A stretch of 64,000 bases of DNA, from positions 26,674,564 to 26,738,563 of the forward strand of contig NC_092571.1 in assembly GCF_037975245.1 (NCBI RefSeq), given 5' to 3'. The position numbers were made by a program, and so were the translations under genes. The first letter of the stretch is position 1. Each line of letters starts with the position of its first letter. The stretch comes from Apostichopus japonicus (Eukaryota; Echinodermata; Holothuroidea; Aspidochirotida; Stichopodidae). Shown one piece after another: positions 27,201 to 35,236 of this stretch. The notes below the pieces were generated by a model, which searched no databases, was not told where the DNA came from, and was given only the letters and a program-made list of their open reading frames with translations.

Positions 27201-28661
27201 CTAGGGAATGGTACCTACAGCAGGCCTAGGGCAGGGTACCTACAGTAGGCCTAGGGCAGGGTACCTACAACTGTGTGCTTAGAGCATCGTACCGACAGTA
27301 GGCCTAGGGCAGGGTACTGACAGAGGTACAGTAGGGCTGTCGTTGATTACATAATGGGGGCATGAAGGGTACAGGAAACAGTACTGTACTTGCATAATTG
27401 AAGCACAAAATGGAGTGACCTTACTGCATATGTTTCTTGTCATAAGTTTGTTTCTAAAGACCACCAGTGAGAGAGTCTTTGTGCTTGCAGAAAGCAAGTG
27501 TCAAATGATGCTTGCACGTTACATGTAGTAAAACTCAATCATTACTGTCAGCTTGAACATACAGTATGTACACTTTATATTTCCTTTGATTATTCACATC
27601 TTATGAAACATATATGCTGTCAGAGCACTGTACGTTCAATGTTTAAATATATATTTGCGATTGTGATTTAAACAATTTGACATGGTCATACAAACAAACA
27701 TTAAAATTGCAGTTTCAGATCGTTGCATGCAACATTGTTGTACAGAGCTTATAGTGTCATACACACAAATTTCAAGAATGTTTCTAAGAAATAGTGAAGG
27801 CGTAATATCGATTCTGGCAAAAATTATCGCGATAGTATCAAAACAAAAATTTGTTTTCCAAAATATCAATAAAGGCCCTTTTTTAAATTGTTGTCCAAAT
27901 ATCTGATCGGAAAACTATAATCAGCTCTGGGGGTCATCTAACTGACGACTATTTGCTAATACACATCAAGTACAGATTGCATTGACTACCGCGTAATATA
28001 GGAAAACAGTTAAAATTTGGTATCACCCTCCATCACTTTCGAGATGAAAGTCAAAGGAGTAGTTAGGCCAATGACCGACGCTTAGAATTTTTAATGGCCA
28101 AAGGCTGGTGTTCTATTTACTGAATCTAAACATCAATCCTAGGCTATAATGTACAAATTGGTCATTATTTGTAATGTTGCTACTTTGTCGGACAACCAAA
28201 CTTGCTATATGTACACTACTGTATTCTGCATATATAGCCTAGTACTTGGGAAAATATAGTAATAATGATTTAAAATCATAACTATTTGCTTTAGATTGAG
28301 TATTGTATGACATTGCTTGAAAACTACTATCAATAAATATGTAATAGCAAAGCAACATTAGTACTAACTGTTGTAGGCTAAAATTGAGCGGAATAATTAA
28401 CTCATCGGTTCATATAAATTAGACCTAACTTAGGCCTAGGCTATGCATTGGTATTGGAATAGCGCCCGCCTTTCATACTGAGCCTACATAGGCCTAATAA
28501 TACTTATATAACGCTAGTACTGTTAGTAGGTCGTTACTAATGTAATGTAGGCTAGGCTTTACCTTCCTACAGTTCTTCCTGATTAGACAGCAAAAAAACT
28601 CCCACAACTTCGACGCAACTAATATCACCATCCGAAAACCCATTAGGAAAAAAGTAGGCAT
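9083..28661 (-). CDS. CTDNEP1: CTD nuclear envelope phosphatase 1 (Dullard)
   Basis: Seven coding exons, 5' to 3' on the minus strand: 28661-28563, 27005-26939, 25827-25712, 21700-21629, 13800-13684, 12344-12233, 9264-9083. They join in frame to 765 nt, 254 aa (human 244 aa). The family is a HAD-type Ser/Thr phosphatase of the nuclear envelope and ER that dephosphorylates lipin and restrains phospholipid synthesis and BMP signalling. The sequence shows an N-terminal hydrophobic anchor (residues about 4-31), the DxDxT motif at D66/D68 ('[11 protein letters not shown]'), '[10 protein letters not shown]' with motif-III Lys108, '[12 protein letters not shown]', and 'VDNSP' with Asp184. All splice sites are GT-AG. 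The ATG at 28661 is preceded directly by an in-frame TAA, and its first 20 residues align without gaps to the vertebrate N terminus. The C-terminal tail after 'SVLRRN' is unlike the vertebrate one. The gene is divergent from the Mab-21 gene. Confidence 0.96.
9265..12232 (-). other. CTDNEP1 intron 6
   Basis: GT-AG intron of about 3 kb. AT-rich, with many 'ACTGTA/TACAGT' words from about 9.7 kb onward. No gene or recognisable mobile element seen. Confidence 0.85.
12233..12344 (-). CDS. CTDNEP1: CTDNEP1 coding exon 6 (HAD motif IV)
   Basis: Residues 158-194. '[20 protein letters not shown]' carries the metal-binding Asp184. It is flanked by 'ttccag' and a 'GTAAGT' donor. Confidence 0.96.
12345..13683 (-). 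other. CTDNEP1 intron 5
   Basis: GT-AG intron of 1.3 kb. It includes a short (gatca)n run near 12771-12787 and scattered ACTGTA words. Otherwise nothing recognised. Confidence 0.85.
13684..13800 (-). CDS. CTDNEP1: CTDNEP1 coding exon 5
   Basis: Residues 119-157: '[19 protein letters not shown]' and '[16 protein letters not shown]', the conserved HAD core including the motif II Thr. Acceptor 'ctttcctcag', donor 'GTAAGT', both phase 0. Confidence 0.97.
13882..14010 (-). mobile_element. Dispersed repeat copy A (hAT-like fragment)
   Basis: Reverse-complement match to the internal core of the element at 31322-32456 ('gcgccaccatcggttggcgc', 'acaagaaaatttggggttttgg'). It begins with 'cagggttctgcccaggg', which resembles that element's terminal repeat. 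No matching right end was found. Confidence 0.65.
16563..16593. repeat. (ACAGT)n microsatellite
   Basis: About six perfect 5 bp units. Shorter runs of the same word recur through this intron, for example near 19890-19905. Confidence 0.9.
19265..19342 (-). mobile_element. 3' fragment of a SINE
   Basis: On the minus strand it reads '...AAAGCGCCCAGAGTAG...GTGCTATATAAATCC' followed by an ATT-rich tail. This resembles the 3' part of the element at 53597-53829. The tRNA-like head is absent. Confidence 0.5.
21629..21700 (-). CDS. CTDNEP1: CTDNEP1 coding exon 4
   Basis: Residues 95-118, '[16 protein letters not shown]', the conserved HAD motif III block. 72 bp, phase 0 at both ends, with consensus splice sites. 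Confidence 0.95.
24325..25554 (+). mobile_element. Non-autonomous PIF/Harbinger-type DNA transposon
   Basis: The termini are inverted repeats: the left end starts AAGCCCAGTCACATCTCACC and the right end is its complement with one early A/G difference. Identity continues through 'GGATTG' for about 24 bp. Both ends are flanked by TTA (24322-24324 and 25555-25557), the usual PIF/Harbinger target duplication. Inside, the short words AACGGA/TCCGTT recur dozens of times on both sides of a central coding remnant. The element lies in a CTDNEP1 intron. Confidence 0.85.
24970..25215 (+). pseudogene. Harbinger transposase N-terminal remnant
   Basis: A 68-residue open frame with '[16 protein letters not shown]' and '[15 protein letters not shown]' continues in another frame as '[11 protein letters not shown]'. 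This W..R..R...G.Y..L..EL..ED...F.RM.P..F pattern is the N-terminal part of Harbinger (HARBI1-like) transposases. It is frameshifted just before the FMR block and lacks the DDE catalytic domain, so it cannot be active. Confidence 0.7.
25712..25827 (-). CDS. CTDNEP1: CTDNEP1 coding exon 3 (catalytic DxDxT)
   Basis: Residues 56-94. '[19 protein letters not shown]' holds the nucleophile Asp66 and the acid/base Asp68. Acceptor 'ctacttccacag', donor 'GTATGT'. Confidence 0.97.
25828..26938 (-). other. CTDNEP1 intron 2
   Basis: GT-AG intron of 1.1 kb, AT-rich. No gene or mobile element recognised. Confidence 0.85.
26939..27005 (-). CDS. CTDNEP1: CTDNEP1 coding exon 2
   Basis: Residues 34-55, '[19 protein letters not shown]', the conserved juxtamembrane segment. 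It ends in phase 1 and joins exon 3 in frame. Confidence 0.95.
27006..28562 (-). other. CTDNEP1 intron 1
   Basis: GT-AG intron of 1.56 kb. It contains the 30 bp minisatellite at 27180-27330 and otherwise unremarkable AT-rich DNA. Confidence 0.85.
27180..27330. repeat. ~30 bp minisatellite
   Basis: About five diverged copies of a unit containing 'ggtacctacagtaggcctaggg'-like sequence. It lies inside CTDNEP1 intron 1. Confidence 0.9.
28563..28661 (-). CDS. CTDNEP1: CTDNEP1 coding exon 1 (start, membrane anchor)
   Basis: Residues 1-33, a hydrophobic segment with '[12 protein letters not shown]' matching the family's N-terminal anchor. An internal ATG at 28643 is also in frame, but the upstream ATG gives the full family-length N terminus. 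TAA lies directly before it. Donor 'GTAAAG'. Confidence 0.92.
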
Positions 28662-30413
28662 TTATTTGGTATTTTGCTAGTACTGTGTAAGATTAGGAGA
28701 AATGTTTATACTTGATAATTTAAATGTACGTGTGTAGATCTTTCAACTTCCGTTGCAGTTCCCGTTAAGCGTTATAAACTAATATCGCTCCGTAAATTTT
28801 CCCAGTCCAGTAGTTCTCACCCATGACCCCTCATACAATATACAGGCACCACATGTTTGATCACATGGTTTACCTTTGGCAGACATATCTGTCATTGTGT
28901 GCAATACATGTAAATAAATCGATAATTTACGATCAAATAAGTCCCAAGGAAAGCAATCATCTCAATCTTGGTATGTACATTTAGAAGAGATACTGTTAAT
29001 ACACTTATGATGAGTTGAACTTCTGCTCTGAGCATCCATGTCTCTCTGTTTACGTGTATGGTACTTTGCAGTTAAGTGGCATTTCACTGATATTTTCATA
29101 AACATTGTTTAGGCGTCCTCTCCAAGTAAATGACAAGCAACCGCAGAATCGTATTAATTTTTATGCGAGGATCCCGGGTTTGCACCCTATAGCTGTTGTA
29201 CAACGTGTACGTGTAAGGCAAGCAAAATGACAAATAAATTGAAAATCGAAAAACCTGTTTATTCTTGATAATCCAGATTAATCGATTGATAATCAATTCT
29301 ATCAGTCGAAAATCTAGGTTTAAGAGTTGGTCGAGAATCTTTGATTGTCGACGATAAACCTGGATTTTTCAGTTAAAATTCTAGGCTTTTATATAAATAA
29401 CTTTGATAAACCTGGACTACAAATTGAAAATCTGAGATTTTCCAAGCGTTTTTCGATATTCCAAGCGTTATTCGAGAATCAAGGTTTCTCGGTTGAAATT
29501 AAATCTTGGTTTTTCGCCGGGCGAAAATCCAGGATTCTCGGCTGATAAACCTGGCTTATCAAACTATCAAAATTGTTTTTCTATTATTGGGCATTTAGCC
29601 ATATGTGTAGTCGATCATTATGGTGCCTTTTTACTTGGTCTCTCGGCATCTTCAAGCAGAAACATAGTCAGTCTGAGGGGGGGGGGGTTGGGGCGGGGGT
29701 AGCCTGGAATAGAACACGAGCCCGGCCTAGGGGTCCAGACGCTTTGAGAGGCGTGGTCGGCCGGATCCCGGGGCAATTAGGTCACCATGCAGGCTCCCGT
29801 TGTTCACTCTTCAGTTTCCTTAAGTTAAGTATGGGAATTAAAAGTTCATCCTATACTTTTCCCGGGCGCCCCCCCCCCTCATATTTTCCTGGGCCTCACG
29901 TTGTCGGCCACTCGCCCTCTCGAAGGCTTCAGCCCGGTTGGCTTCAGATAAAGCCTAAATAAACCTGTGTCTCTAACAAAAACACAAAACGATGGTTGGG
30001 CTTGTGGCTCCTTGATATTTCATGATGGTCCTGGTCCTACTGATTGCCCACAGACATTCTATACATTTGAATTACATATATGCAATTACATGTTGAAGCA
30101 AAGTGCTCTAATGATGGCATTTTTTTTTCAACTTGCTTAACCATTATTGCAATTTCCAGCATTTTGGGAGACAATGATCGGTAATTAATAACATGATCAG
30201 GAAATCTAATGAGCAAATTGAAATATAAATTACTTTAAATCAGCAAATTTCTGCTTTTGTTTAACTATGCCTGACAAATAAGGATTCACTCCAGGCCTTC
30301 CTCATCGGGGGGAATTGTTGCATGAACGGCTAGCCATGGAGTATCACATAACGAGCACAGAAATTATCTAGCATGTCTTTGTATTCAATTTTGGTCAATC
30401 AATTTTCGCAAAG
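28662..30413. other. Divergent intergenic region, CTDNEP1 / Mab-21 gene
   Basis: 1.75 kb between two head-to-head start codons, so it must hold both 5' UTRs and promoters. No TATA box or CpG island stands out. A palindrome-rich repeat lies at 29270-29570 and a G-run with CG-rich repeat-like sequence at 29676-29945. Confidence 0.7.
29270..29570. repeat. Palindromic 'ccagg/cctgg attttc' repeat
   Basis: Degenerate copies of 'aaacctggattttc', 'aaaatctaggttt', 'gaaaatccaggattctcgg' and 'gataaacctgg' recur in both orientations every 25-35 bp. It probably derives from a palindromic mobile element. The plus-strand open frame over it mirrors the repeat and is not convincing as a gene. Confidence 0.6.
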
Positions 30414-31020
30414 ATGGCTGCAAACGAAGAAAACGATAAGGACATTCCAAGGCCAAGTCTTTCCAAGATTTTGTTAGAATATGTGAACGATACCGTTTCT
30501 AGCAGGAGCCAGGCGTTAAAAGATTTACATCAAAGAGTCCTCGTCAGGGTAGTCAATCCAATTTTAAGCCGAATCGGTCATTTCGACGACCGTTTCCAGG
30601 CAGGAGAATTGGACGCAGGCAGTTGCTATGTGGGATTACAACACACTAAACCCTACGAATTTGACTGCGTGGTTATACTGCACAGTTTAACCAGTAACAA
30701 ATCCCTTCAAACAACTGATGAAGGAACTTGCAACTCAGTATTTTTGGATTCATCAGCATGCGATAATCCCTACGTTAGCAAATTACCCGGTTATGGCTTT
30801 CTTGTTGTTGATGAAAATAAAACTTTGGTTCATAATTTGACAAGTGAGCAGAATGATCCTGTGAATAGTGAACAATTAGTAGAAAATGAATGTTTTTTAT
30901 GTCCAAAGAAAGTCACCAGTGTCTTTTTCAAGGCTGTCCAACGTGCAGTGAAGGAATTACAAGATGAGCAGTGGTGGGAGGAAGAACCAAGTGTATTTGA
31001 AGTCAATGTTTTTAGACAAG
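30414..31020 (+). CDS. Mab-21/cGLR gene exon 1
   Basis: Residues 1-202 plus one base. It holds the N-terminal helices and the GS...ExD half-site. The donor is 'caag|GTGAGA' at 31021. Open frame continues past the donor to 31169, but without the Mab-21 C-terminal half, so read-through would truncate the protein. Confidence 0.93.
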
Positions 31021-34000
31021 GTGAGATTAGATCTGCTATTGTACAGTACAGTACATTGGAATATGAGGACATTTATAATTTTGCCAAACTCAATGACAAG
31101 GAAAGAATTTTGACTAGATTAATGTCACATAGTAGGAGCATTGATATTATCAATGTTCCTACTATGTGACAATATATTTAGGAGTATCATTGCTTAGCCA
31201 GTTAAAAGCCAGCAACATATACATTTCTGCACTGTTACTGAGTTTAAGAATTCATGTGAATTTCATTGAAAATTTCCTTTGATGTAATTTTTGCTTATAT
31301 TATAATTTATAGTATGCTATGCAGGTGCGTATCCAGGGGGGGGCATTGGGGGCGTGCCCCCGGGGTAGAAAAAGAGGAGAGAAAAAAAAAGAGAAGAAAA
31401 AAGGAAAAAAAGAGGGGGGAGAAAAGAGGAGGAGGAGAGGAAGGAAGGGAAAAGAAAAAGAAGGAGAGGAAAAAGAGAAAAGGAGGGAGTAGAAGAAAAA
31501 CGCCTAGACACCGGGAAGAGAAAGAGGAACAGTGACATCATTACAGCGCTGATCCCTATTATATACACATGGCCGGGTAGCCAGTCACGGATCGAGGATT
31601 TTGTGCGCCTCACCCTACCCCTTACACCGACAACTCCATTTTTGACGTTTCCATTTTTCCTCTCTCACTAATGTATCTATATGGTAAATCATAATGCGTG
31701 TGTTTATGGAGGCCTTAAACAATTGTGCTATGAAACCAACTGTGGCTGGTCTCGAACTCGATCGAGTCGTCGGGGGAACATAACGCATTTCGGGAAGGGG
31801 CAACCCCCCCCCCCGAGCATATTTTTTATGATATCGCTAGTGATTTCAAAATAGAAAATGCTTAGATGCAACTAACAAGGTATCGGAAGTGTCATATCCA
31901 GCGATCTGGGAGGCATTTTCGGCCAACATTTTCTTCTATGCTTCGCGCCAACCCGTGGTGGCGCTACGCTCAGATAGTTTGCCTACAGGCTCTGCCCCTC
32001 CCTTGGCAAATTATTCTCTACGCGCCTGTTCGAATTTGTAATGCAAACAGCAGATATCACATCATATCAGTGAGCATGGAAATGGAGGTTCCAGGATGAA
32101 CCTTGAAAAACCTTGAAAAGTGGGGCTGTCGGGTATTGTGGGCCGCGACGTAGAATCACCTACAAAAGCAATGATCCACAGGACATGCGATGAGGTCAAA
32201 CATGATGTGTGACTGGTGACAATCTTCAAAAAGGTTATGGATGGGGAAAAAACTATTGGGAAGTACTTGGTTCTCAGGCAAAAGTGTATGTCTACATCTG
32301 GTTGGTCATTTTCAAGCCCGAGAGGTGCCATTTCCGGTGATCTGGGGGGTATTAAAACCAGAAATTTTCTTGTACGCTGCGCGCCAACCGATGGTGGCGC
32401 TCCGCTTAGATAGTAATTCGCGCCCCCCGGGTTACAAAATCCTGGATACGCCCCTGCTATGGAAAGTTCGGGATTACGTAGTGGGTGTAATTGAGTGCTC
32501 AAATTTCATGTACAGTAGCAGTTTGGAAGGCTCAGAATTTTGTCGTTTATAAAATAGTATCGTATATGTGTGACTGAATACATCTTTGGACTTGTGTAAC
32601 AATTTGATCAATTTGCCATAGCATTTTGCAAAGCCATACTACTGTAGATAAATTCATCCATGCAAATGTGAAGATACGCGGGAATAAATAGGCAGGAGAG
32701 AGTGCTGATTTCTACCACCGCTTGTTCTGGTGGCTGAGGGGTTTATTACTTCTTCTCTCACATAGCATGGTTGAGATTATATTATATGATTACGTAACAA
32801 AAAGGACGGTGCAGCACCTTCAGGTAACTTTCCTGAAAGATAATAAAAAGAGAAACAAAACATAAAAATAAAGTCACTTAAAATTGTGTACCAGACTAAC
32901 TCTACTCTCTGTGACCCAATTAGGCTGGTTTCCACACTGTCTGAATAGCTACAATGACAAGGTAGAACTGGGAGCACCACTAGACTTAACACATAATAGT
33001 AGTAATGATGAGATTGCGACATTTAAATCACGGCACGTCTGCCTTACAATCTCTCTGTCCATTTATGGGCAGAGCATTACACTTATAAAACAATAACACA
33101 ACTTATCTAGTCAATTACATCTCAACCAGTTCCCAGTACACAGAACGTGTAACTTATTACAGAATACATCGTTTAACAACTAATTGTGGTTACCACAGCA
33201 GCGAGAGACATTTTGTCCAAAACCAATATCAACAGAGGTGAATTTAATCTTAATCAGTGCTGGATAACACATAAAGTGGTGAATATAGAAAGAAAATACC
33301 TTAATGAATAATTAGATAATGTTACTCAAGCTCACTTGGGTGGCTCGCCTATTACGTACACATAAATTCAACGATAACATGGGCGCAGCCATCTTGTTTG
33401 TTATGAGAGGGCGCTCTATCGGAATATAGTACGAAAATACTTTATACACACTTAGTAATTCACCGTAAGGCACGCTTAGCCTAGACAATGAAACACACGA
33501 ATAACACGGTTCCCTCGAATACAACAATAACAAGGCATGTGAACTTATAATAACATATTTTTAAGAGTACAGAACTTACTAAGCCCTTGAAAATACTCAA
33601 AATGAACTTGAATACCATCGTGATGCATTCTCGAAACAATAAACCTAGGCCTACCACACGATATCACGATAGGCTAACCCACGCTGAGAATAGGTCCACG
33701 TTGTACAAACTAAAATACAATTTGTGAGTCACAAACTCACTTATACTTCCCTATACTAACATGAGCAAAAGCTTAAATATAATATACATATAATTACCTC
33801 AATTACTTCTTAAAAAGCGACATCTTCAGCAATAAAACTCTACATTTCTAAAGAGCGTAATATTTGTTTCGTGTTCGTTGTAATGATAATGTGACAATGG
33901 GTACAGCAACGAACGCCGAAAGGGACAGATGTGCAACCAACACATGGCTCCCTGTGGGATGCACTACACAAAGCTAGGGTTAAAGGTACAGTATGCTCTA

Positions 34001-35236
34001 TTGGTCCCAAATATGCTAGATATGCAAATATGGTCACGTTTGGTCAAAATCTTAAACTGTTTTTATTACAACCTTGGAGGTTTACTACATTCAGTCATCT
34101 TGTGTGTTCGTTAAATATGTTTGAGAACGATTTAGTGAATAAAGACCAGCAAGGAAAGTACTTTTTGAAAACTTCTAGCAATTATAGTGTGCTAATTTTT
34201 GGTGCCTACTGTATACTAACTACCAAATGTAATGTACAGTATATTAACATTTATATACCTGTGACCAGAAAAATGTACATCTTGTAGCAATACTGAGCAC
34301 AGTCATTTACATTATGGTAAATTTAATGGTTTTGTTGTGAATCTTGATGTCATTTCACCATCTAAGGCATAAAACATTTTGTTTTGCAGTTAACAGTGAT
34401 TCTGCTAGGTCTACTCTAATGTTGGAAACTTGGGAACATCTTTGACCCACTATCATACATAACATTATGTTTATAAGTTAACTTCTATGACAATCAGTAT
34501 TGTATTAATTTAAAAGTTTTCCTATCAGAGTTGTTCAGGTTCCCTTTATTCTCTCTTCACTCAAGGTCCAGCAGTCACACTCACAGCATATCTCACTGGG
34601 GAGATCTTTACCATTCACCTTCTACCAGGGGTTCCTTTTACTAGCAACTGGCCAGAGACATTGAGAAAATGGGGACCACCTTCAGCAGTGAGACCAAATC
34701 CGTGGCTAGTGAGTCCGTTAATGAGGGAGGTGATGGAAGACTTTATTGCGTTTCCTGGACAAACTCCTGACCAAGGAGATAAGAGACTTTGGGCAATGTG
34801 TTTTTATTACTCTGAAAAGAAACTCTGTCAAATTACAGAAGAGAATACAAGCACTATTCACAGAGAGGTTAAACTTGCCCTGGAAGCTCTGTGCGCTGAA
34901 AATGAGGAAGCCTTTCATCCAATAACTCCTCGATTGTTAAGGATGGTATTTCTTCATCAGTGCATGCAGTTCCCACATGAGCAGGACTGGATGCCCAAGA
35001 AACTGGGTCGAGCTTTCGTGGACTTGTTCCTCGCCGTCATCACTTGCACCAGATCTGGTTCACTGCCTCACTTCTTCATCCCACAGCTGGATATGCTAGG
35101 CCATCTGCGTAAGGGAGACTTGAAACGAGTGTCGCGACATCTGAAAGCGATTTTAAACAACATCGTCGAAAACCCAAGTAAAACAAAATTCCTACCCCGT
35201 AAAAAGCTTACCCGTAGAAAGAAGGTAGCACTGTAA
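30414..35236 (+). CDS. Mab-21 domain, cGAS-like nucleotidyltransferase (cGLR) family protein
   Basis: Two coding exons, 30414-31020 and 34566-35236, join across a GT-AG intron (phase 1) to 1278 nt, 425 aa, the normal size of Mab-21 proteins. The nucleotidyltransferase core has Gly69-Ser70, an 11-residue gap, then Glu82-Phe-Asp84, with the same spacing as in cGAS. After the join comes 'GPAVTLTAYLTGEIF' and later 'NWP'. The C-terminal helical half has 'FYYSEKKL', 'CMQFPHEQDW', 'LGRAFVDLF' and 'LPHFFIPQLDML', all Mab-21 landmarks, and a basic tail. No cGAS-type zinc ribbon (H-x5-CC-x6-C) is seen. The third catalytic Asp, expected in the strand after GPAVTL, is not visible. Family members make cyclic dinucleotides on sensing nucleic acid or act as non-enzymatic scaffolds; which applies here is unknown. 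The ATG has a good context (aaagATGG) with an in-frame TAG 45 nt upstream. Confidence 0.93.
31368..31499 (+). repeat. Polypurine tract
   Basis: About 130 bases almost entirely A and G, inside the hAT-like element. The 89- and 98-residue open frames over it are low-complexity artefacts. Confidence 0.9.
31866..31978 (+). repeat. Dispersed repeat core, copy B
   Basis: Shares 'agatgcaa', 'gatctggga', 'cgcgccaacc' and 'tggtggcgct.cgct.agatag' with copies at 13920-14010 (reverse), 32283-32414 and 63606-63720. Confidence 0.75.
32283..32414 (+). repeat. Dispersed repeat core, copy C
   Basis: Same family as copy B, with 'gcgcgccaaccgatggtggc'. Copies B and C lie in the same orientation within the 31322-32456 element. 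Confidence 0.75.
34566..35236 (+). CDS. Mab-21/cGLR gene exon 2 (C-terminal helical half)
   Basis: The acceptor 'cttcactcaag' precedes 'GPAVTL'. The exon encodes residues 203-425 to TAA at 35234-35236. The joined residue is Gly203 (g|gt). Confidence 0.94.

Larger units (their letters stand above)
31322..32456 (+). mobile_element. hAT-like non-autonomous composite element
   Basis: Ends are 16 bp inverted repeats, CAGGTGCGTATCCAGG at the left and the complement of CAGGGGCGTATCCAGG at the right (one mismatch). They are flanked by a perfect 5 bp direct repeat CTATG (31317-31321 and 32457-32461). The inside has a long polypurine tract and two diverged copies of a ~110 bp core (31866-31978 and 32283-32414). 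There is no transposase. CAGG-type ends resemble hAT elements, though most hAT target duplications are 8 bp, so the superfamily is uncertain. Confidence 0.8.
31021..34565 (+). other. Mab-21/cGLR gene intron
   Basis: 3.5 kb GT-AG intron. It contains the hAT-like composite element at 31322-32456 and an ordinary AT-rich remainder. No further exon seen. Confidence 0.85.

Noticed and set aside
27180..27330. Regular repeats considered as a CRISPR-like array.
   Set aside because: No unique spacers of constant size, no cas genes and the DNA is clearly eukaryotic; it is a minisatellite. The same holds for 41632-41765.
32241..32552. 103 aa plus and 146 aa minus open frames.
   Set aside because: They lie over the dispersed CG-rich repeat; the shared peptide in different copies reflects repeat identity, not a gene.
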